Shown here piece by piece: positions 17,426 through 26,017 of a stretch of DNA of 64,000 nucleotides (position 1 is its first letter; every line of letters begins with the position of its first letter). The stretch covers positions 54,643 through 118,642 of the forward strand of contig JAJDDJ010000021.1 in NCBI GenBank assembly GCA_029260395.1. The letters are read 5' to 3'. A model generated the notes under the pieces. That model made no database searches. It was not told where the DNA came from and was given only the letters and a program-made list of their open reading frames with translations. Both the position numbers and the translations under genes were made by a program. This stretch comes from Phycisphaerales bacterium (GTDB lineage Bacteria > Planctomycetota > Phycisphaerae > Phycisphaerales > UBA1924).

Positions 17426-19024
17426 TCACGGCTGGGGCGCAAACCGCCGGTCGCCCGTCTGCTCATCGCCCGGCTCGGCGACCTCGTCGTTGAGCCACTC
17501 GATCACCGCCGCCCAGCCAAGGCTCTCGGGATCGCCAGAGAAATAGCCGTTGATGACCGATGTCACCCGGAACCCGAGGTGGAGCTGAAACGACAGCGTC
17601 GGGTCGTTCAGTCGACCGTTGACGACCTCTATGGCGTACGCCTCCGCGGACATGCGGTCGGCGTAGCGGTGGTACCCGCGGAGCCTCGACCCCGCCACGA
17701 TCCGCCATAGCCCGAGCTGGCGGGCCAGATCAAACCGACCGCGCTTGTACAGCCGCCGGCCGATCCCCTGGCCTTGGTACCCGGGCCTGACCATCACGTC
17801 CGCTGCGAACAGCGTGTTCCCGTTCACCGGGTCGTGGTTCGTGTACATCCCGCCCGCCGTCAGCGCGTTCCACGAGCTTGTGTCCGACTGGCGATCCCAG
17901 TCGATCACCAGCCCTGAGCACGCCCCCACCACCAGCCCCGAGCCCTGCTCAACCGCGATGAATTGCCCTTGCGGAAAGACCGCCAAATGAGCCTCAAGGT
18001 ACTTGTCGTCCCAAGGCGAGATGTCCGGGTAACTCAGGCTGGCGATCTCTTCGATGCCCGAGAAGTGCTCCGGACTCGTGTTGCGGATGACGACCCGCCT
18101 GCTGGGCCGCTTGCGGGTGGGCACCGCGGCCTCGGCCGCCCACCGCTGAACCGCCTCCACCTTGAACGGCTTCATCGACTGGCTGTCTTTGAGCGGACGC
18201 ACCGTGCCGTGCAGCCTGTTCCGCCGGAGCACATCAAGCGCCAGCTCGCCGATCACCATCGTCTCCTGGTTCGGTATGCCCTCGGCAAGGATGCCGTCAC
18301 GGGCGAACGGGAAGTCGCTCGGCGTCAGGATCGATGCCTGCCCGTAGTTCAGCGACACCGCTGGCACCATCGGGAGCGACCCGACCGTCGCGGCGTTGAC
18401 CACAAACATCTGGTTCTCGATCGCCCTTGCCTGAGCGCAGTACCGAACCCGGATGAACCCCTGCCGATCGTCGGTGTAGCTCGGCACGATCAGTATCAAC
18501 ACCCCCGCGTGGGCGGCAGCCCGGCACAGCTCGGGGAATTCCACGTCGTAGCAGATCGCAATCGCGATCCGCCCCATCGGGGTATCGAACACTCGCAGCG
18601 TATCTCGCGGGCTGACTCGCCAGTGCTCCTTCTCAAACCGCGTCATGTTGAGCTTGCCCTGCACCTCGTGCGAGCCATCTGGCGCGAACATGAAGCTGTC
18701 GTTGTGGACCTTGTCAGCGTCGCCGGGATCGAGCGTCGGGATCGAACCAGCCACGATGTGGATCCCGCATGAGCGAGCCAGCGACTCGAACAGATCAACG
18801 TACTCGGGCACCCGCTGGGCTAGTGCCCGGACCTGCTCGTCCATCGGGCGGTGGATGTCTCCAAGCGTCAGCAACTGCACCGTGAAGTACTCTGGGAACA
18901 CGACCAGGTCGCAGTCATAGTCGGCTGCGGTGTGCACGAGCCCTGCGACCTGCTCACGGAACTGCGCGAAGTCCTTGATCGGGCGAACGAAGTATTGCAG
19001 AGTCGCTATGCGGGCACGGTTCAT
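17426..19024 (-). CDS. Carbon-nitrogen hydrolase (nitrilase family) - GNAT acetyltransferase fusion
   Basis: 532 residues from the ATG at 19024, which follows GGAGG; the longer open frame to 19201 is rejected. Residues 1-290 are a nitrilase-superfamily amidohydrolase with the Glu in VVFPEYF near 47, Lys in GKLNMTRFEKEHW near 140 and Cys in AICYDVEFPELC near 160. Residues about 310-520 are a GNAT domain with the acetyl-CoA loop VRPGYQGQGIGRRLY near 430. Nitrilase-GNAT fusions are known, usually (from memory) with the GNAT first; here the hydrolase comes first. It probably acylates and de-amidates or hydrolyses a small amide. Substrate unknown; cytoplasmic. Confidence 0.85.
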   Translation of the reverse strand: MNRARIATLQYFVRPIKDFAQFREQVAGLVHTAADYDCDLVVFPEYFTVQLLTLGDIHRPMDEQVRALAQRVPEYVDLFESLARSCGIHIVAGSIPTLDPGDADKVHNDSFMFAPDGSHEVQGKLNMTRFEKEHWRVSPRDTLRVFDTPMGRIAIAICYDVEFPELCRAAAHAGVLILIVPSYTDDRQGFIRVRYCAQARAIENQMFVVNAATVGSLPMVPAVSLNYGQASILTPSDFPFARDGILAEGIPNQETMVIGELALDVLRRNRLHGTVRPLKDSQSMKPFKVEAVQRWAAEAAVPTRKRPSRRVVIRNTSPEHFSGIEEIASLSYPDISPWDDKYLEAHLAVFPQGQFIAVEQGSGLVVGACSGLVIDWDRQSDTSSWNALTAGGMYTNHDPVNGNTLFAADVMVRPGYQGQGIGRRLYKRGRFDLARQLGLWRIVAGSRLRGYHRYADRMSAEAYAIEVVNGRLNDPTLSFQLHLGFRVTSVINGYFSGDPESLGWAAVIEWLNDEVAEPGDEQTGDRRFAPQP

Positions 19025-19227
19025 GGGGTCCTCCGTGCGAGCAGTGTATGGAGCGAGCGCGGTCTGTCGCGCGGAATCCAGCGCTCGCTCCGTCGCCATC
19101 AGGGCCCCACCCGTAGACGCCCCAGTCATTCTTATCCTGAACCGGCTGGCCGTCTTGCAAAAAATAGCGCCCCGGCTCACGATCGGGTCATCGCCACCCA
19201 AGAGCTAATTGGGGCGACCTGACTCGA

Positions 19228-19914
19228 CTAAGGCCCGGCGTGCCAGAGATCGGTCGAGTCTGACTCGGCGTTGAGTCCTGCGCTGAGCAGGGGAGCCAGG
19301 TCGGGGCGGGGCATGGCCCGCCATTCACCCGTCGCAAGCTGGGCAACGAGCGTTCGATTCACGTACACCGAGCCGTCCCAGAGTTCCGTCTCTACATCGA
19401 CGAAACGAACGGCTTGCAAATTTAGGACCGCAAATCCGTACGAGGAAGGGCCCGTAGCCGATAGCTCGCGGGCCCGGTACAGCTTGCTGATCAGCTTCGG
19501 ACCGCCAAATTGCTCCATCGACTGGCCTTGCATGCTCTCCAACTGCTCGCCCATCTGGGAGATGAACCCGGCGTACTCCGTGTTACGGTCAAGCCGCAGG
19601 CACGTCTCATCCAGAAGAAGACGACTTGGCTCCATGAAGGCTCTAGCCAGGTCGCACGCGGCCCCTTCCGGGGTGCTCGCTCCCGCCGGGAAGCCCGGAA
19701 CGCCAATCGGCGGAGCCGCGAGAAAAGGCACAGCCTCGACAGGTGCCACACCTGGGGCGTTGACCGACGGTTCAGCCACGGAACTAGGCACTTCGTCCGC
19801 TTCAGCTTCGGCCGTGGATCCGCCGCAACCAGAAGCAGCAAGCAACGCTCCCAACACCACACCGATCGAGGCTCTTCGGGCATGCCCTCTCCACGGCTCG
19901 TTCATGTGAGCCAT
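19228..19914 (-). CDS. Putative lipoprotein, unknown function
   Basis: 228 residues with a basic start, a hydrophobic stretch (IGVVLGALLAASGCG) and a lipobox-like ASGC at residues 28-31 after MAHMNEPWRGHARR. A low-complexity Ser/Glu/Val/Pro linker follows, then a domain of about 150 residues with no recognised motif (LLDETCLRLDRNTEY near 100; SVYVNRTLVAQLATGEW near 185). An alternative start three codons in is possible. Predicted anchored to a membrane on the outside. No family recognised; monocistronic. Confidence 0.65.
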   Translation of the reverse strand: MAHMNEPWRGHARRASIGVVLGALLAASGCGGSTAEAEADEVPSSVAEPSVNAPGVAPVEAVPFLAAPPIGVPGFPAGASTPEGAACDLARAFMEPSRLLLDETCLRLDRNTEYAGFISQMGEQLESMQGQSMEQFGGPKLISKLYRARELSATGPSSYGFAVLNLQAVRFVDVETELWDGSVYVNRTLVAQLATGEWRAMPRPDLAPLLSAGLNAESDSTDLWHAGP

Positions 19915-20617
19915 GATAGCGACAACTCTGCAGAGACAACAACCCGCTTGTCATCGTTCTCGCATCACTCTTGATCAGGCAGTAATTGCTGTGTATCCGT
20001 GTTCTCAAGGCTGACGCACGCCCTGGGGTTCTCCGGAATGTTGCGTGCCGAGTTGGATGAAGCGATGTCGGCACTGACGATAGAGTCACCATTGAATACG
20101 GCAAGGACTATCTTGGGCGACACGCTCGGCTGCGCGGATGCGGGACTCGTCGCGAGCCAGCAAGGCTCACTCTTAATCAGAGAGACGGCGAACGACTGCA
20201 GATAGAGGAGCGGTCAGGTCTCCGACCCGCTGCACCTCGAGCAGCTTGATAACCATTCGCGAACACGATCACGGCCATCAGGCTGGCCCGCATCGCCAAT
20301 CAGCTGCTGTTCACAGTCGCCACTTGCGTGCAGAAAACTCCGCAAAAGCACAAAGAATGCCCGAAGGCACCGACCCGGTCCTTCCGGCTCACTCCGAAGG
20401 ACCTTGCCACGCTGAGGTCATCGGCCAACCGCTCACGGCGATTGGCGCGGAACAGGGCCCCGAACCGCTGAGGGAACGCCGACCGGCGTCAAGTCGCCGG
20501 GTAACACGGGTGGGGAGTGGAGTCCGATTGCTGCGCGAGAGAGACCCAAGAAACAGCCGCGCTGATCCGACCACTCTGACTGTTCTTGAACTGCGCGGCG
20601 CGACCGTGACCAACAAG
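19915..20617. other. 703-bp region without a convincing gene
   Basis: No ORF here has plausible composition or family resemblance on either strand. It contains a perfect 8-bp inverted repeat, GGTCCTTC (20377-20384) and GAAGGACC (20396-20403), with an 11-nt loop and no T-run. The promoter of the lipoprotein gene should lie near 19915-19990. The remainder could be degraded sequence. Confidence 0.5.
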
Positions 20618-22624
20618 CTATTTGGCTGGAACTCCTCGCCAAATGGCGGCCAGACGCTCATAGGTATGGGGGTGGTCAATCCCCCTCGGACCTGAGACCT
20701 GCAAGGCGGCTCGCAGAGCCAGCCGGTACACGGGGTCAGCCGAGACACGATGGAGTTCGGCTGCGTCGCAGCTGGCGGACATGGTGTCGACGAACCCGCT
20801 GCAGACGAGCAGGTCTGATTCAACCGACTCACGCATACCGGCGTCGCCGCGCCGGTTCCGCTCGGCCCAAGCGTGCTTGATCCTCGCAACCGCATGAAGG
20901 ACCCTTGTACGTTCTGCAAGCATGCTGCTCAGCGAGTGATCCGAGAAGTACGCTTCGATTTCTGCGGCCTCTGCAACGAGTCCAGGCAAGTGGTCCGCCA
21001 TGAGAAGCTGCTGCACGAGGCGGGACGCCCGGAACAACCACGTCACCAGGTCGGCGGGGTCTGCTTGCTCGATCTCACTCGTGAGAGAAGCGGCAAAAAG
21101 CTCTGGGCTACGCCTCCCTTCGATCGTGCCCCCGATGAACTTGTCTCCTTGCATCAGCTCGATCGCCACGAGCTCGGGCAGCGAGTTGTGCAGGCTCTCC
21201 CTTGCGCCGCTGCCAGCGCGTTGGTCATCGATGAGCGCAGCTATCTGCTTGGATGCATCTGCTCTAGCTCGGTCGAAGATGGCTTGCTCGTGCCTGATGC
21301 TCATCGCGTAAGTCACGCCCGCCACGCTGAGCAAGCCCGCGGCCACCGCGATGCCCCTAGATGGCCGCCGCCTGAGCCAGAGTCCGGTCCGCGCAGCCGG
21401 AGAATCAAGCCAGGAAATGGAGCGCCCGTCCAGCCACGCTTCAAGGTCACAGGCGAGCTCTCGGGCGCTCGACGGCCGTTCCGCTGGATCCTGGGAAGTC
21501 GCTCGGTCGATGATGCGCTCGAGCCGTGCATCGATACTGCGAGTCGGACTCTCAGCCTCATGCTCCCCATCGAGTGTTCCGCGTAGGCAGTACCTCAGCA
21601 TCGAAGCCGCGCTGAACACATCCGAAGCGATGGTGCGGTCCGCGCCAGCGTGGATCTCGGGTGCCATGAAGGCCCGGTTACCAGTCGGCGAGCAAACATC
21701 CAGCACAAGGGCTTGGGACGGCCGCAAAAGATGCGATGCGCTCAGATCGGAGATCTTGGCGCGTGGGCGCCCCCCCGGTCCGGTTGGAAACAGCAACACG
21801 TTTGAGGGCTTCACGTCGCCATGGAGCACTCCTACTTGATGCAACGCATCCAGCCCACGGCATACTTCAATCAGAATGCTCACCGTGTTTTCGACCGGCC
21901 CCGGGGAGCCGGATAGCTGCTCCTGCAGCGTCCCAAGCTCGGCCAGCTCCATGACCATGTAGCAGCGGCCGCTTGCGTCACGACCACAGTCGTGCACAAT
22001 GGCAACGCACTCATGACGCACATACCGCAGACGCCGCGCCTCGTGCGATAGGTCCGCAGCCTGATCCTCCATGAGGAGCCCCGGATGCTGCACCTTGACC
22101 GCAACGTGGCTCATTGATCCGGCCTCGCCATCGGAACCCGCAAACTGGCGGTCGACAGCGCGATACACGGTGCCACAGGCTCCTTGACCGAGCTTCTCGA
22201 GCAGCTCATATCGCGCCACGCCGTCTTCCCGTGGCGGACCGAACCCGGATGGGAGAGGCAGATCGACCCCCATCAGCTTGCGCAAGTGCCGCGTGGACAG
22301 GAGTGCCTCCATGTTGGCAGCTGCACGTATCTGAGGAGAGAGTTCCGGATGGGCCCGCTCCAACTCTGACCGAGCTGCGTCCAAGGTCTTGCCTTGGTCG
22401 AGAAGCGCTCCAATCGCCAGTTCAATCGCCGCATCCAGTGCTACAGGTTGCCAGCAAAGACCAGGAATCTGGCAGAGCACCTCGCCCAGCGACACGGGCT
22501 CCGACGCTGCAAGCATCGCCCTCAATTGATTGGTGACCGCGTCCGGCGTCTCAAGCCGGCTGCCGCTCAACAGGCCCGCTCGGATGTCTTGCTGGATAGA
22601 CTCGTACAGCGTTGTCGCGGTCAT
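20618..22624 (-). CDS. Membrane Ser/Thr protein kinase paired with ECF sigma factor
   Basis: 668 residues from the ATG at 22624, which overlaps the sigma-factor stop by 4 bp. After an N-terminal region of about 130 residues comes a Hanks-type kinase domain (about 150-410): glycine loop LGQGACGTVY, catalytic Lys in VAVKV, HGDVKPSNVLL (HGD instead of HRD) and the metal Asp in KISDLSAS (DLS instead of DFG), then FMAPEI. A transmembrane helix (VAAGLLSVAGVTYAM) lies near 445 and about 210 residues follow outside. Linked ECF sigma-kinase pairs are typical of planctomycetes; the kinase probably modulates the sigma factor. Substitutions in HRD and DFG may alter but need not abolish activity. Confidence 0.87.
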   Translation of the reverse strand: MTATTLYESIQQDIRAGLLSGSRLETPDAVTNQLRAMLAASEPVSLGEVLCQIPGLCWQPVALDAAIELAIGALLDQGKTLDAARSELERAHPELSPQIRAAANMEALLSTRHLRKLMGVDLPLPSGFGPPREDGVARYELLEKLGQGACGTVYRAVDRQFAGSDGEAGSMSHVAVKVQHPGLLMEDQAADLSHEARRLRYVRHECVAIVHDCGRDASGRCYMVMELAELGTLQEQLSGSPGPVENTVSILIEVCRGLDALHQVGVLHGDVKPSNVLLFPTGPGGRPRAKISDLSASHLLRPSQALVLDVCSPTGNRAFMAPEIHAGADRTIASDVFSAASMLRYCLRGTLDGEHEAESPTRSIDARLERIIDRATSQDPAERPSSARELACDLEAWLDGRSISWLDSPAARTGLWLRRRPSRGIAVAAGLLSVAGVTYAMSIRHEQAIFDRARADASKQIAALIDDQRAGSGARESLHNSLPELVAIELMQGDKFIGGTIEGRRSPELFAASLTSEIEQADPADLVTWLFRASRLVQQLLMADHLPGLVAEAAEIEAYFSDHSLSSMLAERTRVLHAVARIKHAWAERNRRGDAGMRESVESDLLVCSGFVDTMSASCDAAELHRVSADPVYRLALRAALQVSGPRGIDHPHTYERLAAIWRGVPAK

Positions 22625-23145
22625 CGTTCCTCCATCTGCGACCGCAGTTGCTGGCCGAGCTTGGCCCACTTCCACCTGAGCGTTGCCTCTGGTTTGCCAG
22701 TCGCTTCGGAAATACTGCGGTATGAAACCCCCCGCAATCGGAGACGCAAGAGTTCCCGATCCCCAGGGTCAGCAACGAGTTTCGCCAGTTCAGCGAGCCG
22801 ATCGGGGTGCGTCCCCGAATCCGCTGGATGAGCATCCCTGTGATCGGAACGCGCTGTTTCGGCGGTTCGGCGTTCCATCCGCTCTTTGCGGATCGTGAAT
22901 CGCGTTCGATCCACTATCGCATTGTCAACGATCGCCGTAATCAGAGCAACCAGCTGGGCTTCAGACTCAGCCCTCAAACGGCCTTGGGCAGCGAGCTTGT
23001 CCACCCTTCGAAGCGTGGTCGAGAACACATCCTCAGAATCAAATAGGTCACGAGCTGCGGGCGAGAGCTTGCGGCGGATTCGACGCAGCAGCAGCGGGCC
23101 TTGGGCACTCACGAATGTGGCAAGTTCGTCTCGGCTCAGGGTCAA
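22621..23145 (-). CDS. ECF-type RNA polymerase sigma factor
   Basis: 174 residues. Region 2 is around ARDLFDSEDVFSTTLRRVDKL and region 4 around DPGDRELLRLRLRGVSYRSI with a helix-turn-helix ending LRWKWAKLGQQL. This resembles planctomycete ECF sigma factors that sit next to Ser/Thr kinases, and it lies directly upstream of one with a 4-bp overlap. No anti-sigma gene is adjacent, so control is likely by phosphorylation (inference). A 243-bp divergent promoter region separates it from the small secreted peptide gene. Confidence 0.85.
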   Translation of the reverse strand: MTLSRDELATFVSAQGPLLLRRIRRKLSPAARDLFDSEDVFSTTLRRVDKLAAQGRLRAESEAQLVALITAIVDNAIVDRTRFTIRKERMERRTAETARSDHRDAHPADSGTHPDRLAELAKLVADPGDRELLRLRLRGVSYRSISEATGKPEATLRWKWAKLGQQLRSQMEER

Positions 23146-23388
23146 TCAAGCACCCACTTTCGGGTTTACCCGCGAGGCGTTAGTTCGCTGAGACTCAGAT
23201 CTTGGTGCCCACAGCATTATAACAGAGTCCAAGCGTCCCAGAATCGTGGTTCTGAGTCAATAGATCCAATTTTGATGCCGACAGATTTTTGTGCGAAGCG
23301 CCAACGCTGGCGTCCTTTGAACCGTCCGTCCTCCTGAGTCAGGTCCCTCGCGCCCCACCGGCGGCGAGGACACATTCAGGAGTGCCAG

Positions 23389-23679
23389 ATGTTGAAACGG
23401 ACCCCGCTTGTCAGGCTGTCGTTACGCGCCCAGCTGCGCGTGCTTGCTCTTCTCATGCTCGTCGGATGGGCTGGCCTATCCACGCATAACCCGCCCGCCG
23501 CTGGCCTTCCAGCCCTTGTAGAGGGGCAGGCCTTTCATTCCCGGACCACGGGCGCTCATCACGCTGGCTTGCTCGATGACATCCTCGACTTGCTCGATGA
23601 CCTGTTCGGCGACGATGACGATGACACAGACCCGCCGGACGACGACGATCCGCTCCCTGGCTCAGGGGGCGGCTGGTGA
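23389..23679 (+). CDS. Small secreted acidic peptide, unknown function
   Basis: 96 residues. AGGAG lies six bases before the ATG. A basic N terminus and hydrophobic stretch (LRVLALLMLVGWAGL) form a signal peptide. The mature part has His-His, two LLDDIL/LLDDLF amphipathic repeats and a run of Asp (DLFGDDDDDTDPPDDDD) ending in Gly-Gly-Gly-Trp. Such Asp runs can bind Ca2+ or be simple linkers. It overlaps the downstream HTH gene by 4 bp, so the two are co-expressed. No family recognised. Confidence 0.6.
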   Translation: MLKRTPLVRLSLRAQLRVLALLMLVGWAGLSTHNPPAAGLPALVEGQAFHSRTTGAHHAGLLDDILDLLDDLFGDDDDDTDPPDDDDPLPGSGGGW

Positions 23680-24152
23680 GCCTCGAGTCTCGCTCAGCGA
23701 GCGCATCCACTCGTCCTAGGCTCCAAGGAAGTCGCGAGCAGGCACGCAACGATCTAGTTGATCGCATAGGCGTGGCCACCGCGGAACACAGCCACAGGGC
23801 TCTCGGCGACATCACGGGGATACATGCCGAAACGGTGCGGAGGTACCGAATCGGCGCATCACCGCCCTCGGCCGTGTTCCTTCAGCGTCTGTGCTTTGGA
23901 CTGGACATTTCGGCACGGTGGTTGCTGCTTGGCGAAGGCCCGATCAGCAACCAAGACTGCCTTCGGTGGCAGCTCTCCATGAGTACCGTCACCGAACTGC
24001 TCGCTGCATTGGCAAACAGACTCGAAGCCCGCGACCACACCAACAGCGCCAAAGAATCGATCGTGCGCGCTGTGCGGGGTTTCTCGGGCGATCTGGACAT
24101 CATCGACCGGCCGATCGTCAACCCTGAGATACGCGGACCCGGTATCTCGTAA
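23676..24152 (+). CDS. HTH (XRE/CI-like) DNA-binding protein
   Basis: 158 residues from a GTG that overlaps the peptide gene stop. A helix-turn-helix of the CI/XRE kind occupies about residues 30-85: ALGDITGIHAETVRRYRIG followed by PPSAVFLQRLCFGLDISARWLLLGEGP, the 'where to find the reading' pattern of phage-repressor-like proteins that recognise when to act by residue number. The C-terminal 70 residues are not recognised. It probably regulates its own operon or the divergent sigma-kinase genes (inference). Confidence 0.7.
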   Translation: MSLESRSASASTRPRLQGSREQARNDLVDRIGVATAEHSHRALGDITGIHAETVRRYRIGASPPSAVFLQRLCFGLDISARWLLLGEGPISNQDCLRWQLSMSTVTELLAALANRLEARDHTNSAKESIVRAVRGFSGDLDIIDRPIVNPEIRGPGIS

Positions 24153-24724
24153 TCAGTGCGGTGCTCATGGAATCCGTTCTATCGGGGTCGAGTGCGCGAA
24201 CCGCTCCCAGCTCCACCGCTTTGAGTCTGTCGAGCCGTCACCAAACCAATCATCTTGCGTGACCCGTCAGCGAGCTTGGCTTGCCGGGTCCATGGGTTAT
24301 GTCCGGCCGCAAACCTGGCAACTCGAGTTCGTTTCGTTGCCGATCGTGCGTCAGATCAACGAGCCCCGAGACACGACCCAAATGCGTGCCCGAGCCGAAC
24401 GACTAGAGAGCTTGACTGCGATTCGTGGTGACAGAACACCATCTGCACTACTCGCTTCTCACATTAGCCTTCGTGCTCTGGATTCGTGAACGCTCGTTGC
24501 ACCGTGATAGCTCGTACCGGTCCCACACCCATCAATGATCCTGGTTTACGAGGCAATGTTTTAGTGAGAAGCGGGCGGCGGGCTGCAGGCCGGTCGGTTT
24601 CGCGTTGCCGCCACATCGAGATCTCGTGTCGATCGACGCGAGATCTGTACGAACCAAGCCGTACGACGGGTTCAGAACTGCATCGACGAAGCGAAGGCGT
24701 ACTCTGGTGCAACGAGGAGTTGTC
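24153..24724. other. 572-bp region without a convincing gene
   Basis: Open frames here (for example 24259-24489 plus, 24464-24847 minus) have no start with a good ribosome site and no recognisable sequence. The end should hold the promoter of the asparaginase gene. This gap marks the change from dense chromosomal genes to the sparse 24-34 kb region. Confidence 0.5.
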
Positions 24725-25642
24725 ATGCCGTACATTCACCACATCGCTACGGGCGGAACGATCGCGTCGGACGGGGCACGAATGCTCGACGGCGAGTCCA
24801 TGCTTCGGCACCTGAACATCGACATTGAGCACACGCAATGGAGCCACGAAGAGGCGGAGCGGATCCCGAGTTCTTGGATGACGCCGGCGAAGTTCGCCGA
24901 GCTCTCAGACCGGATCATGGCCGCGTCAGAGAACCGGCAGCCGGATGTCATCCTGGTCACACACGGGACAGACACGATGGAAGAGTCCGCTTTTGTGGCC
25001 GACATGCTTCATTCCAACAAAACCTCAGTCGTCTTTGCCGGGGCAATGCGCATCGGACCCCGCGGCGATGGCCCTGACAACATCCGCTGCGCGGTTCGCG
25101 CGGGTCTGGATGCGTCGAATGGGGATCGTGGGGCCACTGTTGTCATGAATCGGATAATCCACGCAGCGATTGAAGTCCGCAAGATTCACAGCAAGGCCGA
25201 TGACGCGTTCTACTCCCGGAACCCGCTGGGGAGAATCGAAGCCGAGACGGTACATTGGCGCGATTGCCTGCCACGGAGACTCTGTTTGCCGCCCGCTGTT
25301 CCGCGACACAGCGTACGACTCGTGCGTCTGGTCGCCGGTGACTCGGGCGATCAGATCCGAGAGGCCGCGGAGCGCGGTGCGAACGGCATGATCGTCGAAC
25401 TGTTCGGGGCGGGGAACGCATCGAACGCCATCTTCGATGCGATCGAGTCTGCAACTCGTGATAAGATCGCAGTCTGCGTCACCACACGCTGCGGCGACGG
25501 TGGGCTTCGCCTCGCTCGAGCGCGTGAGTCAGCGATCGTGATGCCTCACCTCGACGCTCTAAAAGCCCGCCTCGCACTCATGTTTGCGCTCGCGAGCAAC
25601 CGCCTCGACTTACTCAAGGCGTGGGCTGAACTCCATGCCTAG
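24725..25642 (+). CDS. L-asparaginase (bacterial type I/II family)
   Basis: 305 residues from the ATG at 24725, preceded by GAGGAG; the frame to 24605 is rejected. The catalytic segments are intact: ATGGTIAS (first Thr nucleophile, residue about 10), THGTDTMEES (Thr-Asp pair, near 80) and the Lys in VRKIHSKADDAFYS near 150. These match the asparaginase family that deamidates Asn to Asp and ammonia. There is no signal peptide, so it should be cytoplasmic. It is shorter than typical members (about 325-350), with a compact C-terminal domain. It stands alone and is followed by the first copy of the dispersed 75-bp repeat. Confidence 0.85.
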   Translation: MPYIHHIATGGTIASDGARMLDGESMLRHLNIDIEHTQWSHEEAERIPSSWMTPAKFAELSDRIMAASENRQPDVILVTHGTDTMEESAFVADMLHSNKTSVVFAGAMRIGPRGDGPDNIRCAVRAGLDASNGDRGATVVMNRIIHAAIEVRKIHSKADDAFYSRNPLGRIEAETVHWRDCLPRRLCLPPAVPRHSVRLVRLVAGDSGDQIREAAERGANGMIVELFGAGNASNAIFDAIESATRDKIAVCVTTRCGDGGLRLARARESAIVMPHLDALKARLALMFALASNRLDLLKAWAELHA

Positions 25643-26017
25643 GAGCCACGCTGAAGATGCGCGGAGTCGACCACGACCGATACTTTCAGCACAAACAAAA
25701 TCGGGGTGACAGGACACCAGTTGAACTCTTTGTGATCCAAGTCGGCCTCTGGGGCTCAGAAACCGCAAGACCACTTCGGCATTGAGCGGGCTTTTTCGGA
25801 GGCCGATCGTGACCAAGTCAGCAGAACGACAAGCTCACGATCGCTACAAGAGCAGCTTGCCAGGAACGACCCCCTCGGTGTAGACTTCAAGTACGGCTTG
25901 AAGACGCCTCCGGACCCGCGGGAAGGGTTAAACCCACTTCGAAAACCAAATCCAGACGCTGCACGCTTCTTCGTGCCACCTGAATGCGGGTCCAGGTGAG
26001 ATGCATGGAGAACCGTT
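25643..26017. other. Intergenic region between asparaginase and TIGR03067-VOC genes
   Basis: 375 bp with no supported ORF. It contains repeat copy 1 and then about 240 bp of unrecognised sequence that includes the promoter of the next gene. Confidence 0.5.
25690..25762 (+). repeat. Dispersed repeat, copy 1
   Basis: Shares AATCGGGGTGACAGGACACC and the following AGTTGAACT(C/T)TTTG with copies at 27203 and 34349, then a more diverged 40 bp (GTCGGCCTCTGG, GAAACCGC). It lies 48 bp downstream of the asparaginase stop. All three copies have the same orientation. Confidence 0.85.

Noticed and set aside
20377..20403. Terminator or small RNA at the perfect 8-bp inverted repeat
   Set aside because: No T-run on either strand and no adjacent gene end; kept only as a note.
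20246..20695. Open frame of 149 codons in the 19.9-20.6 kb gap
   Set aside because: No recognisable sequence, it runs into the end of the minus-strand kinase gene, and no ribosome site; treated as non-coding.
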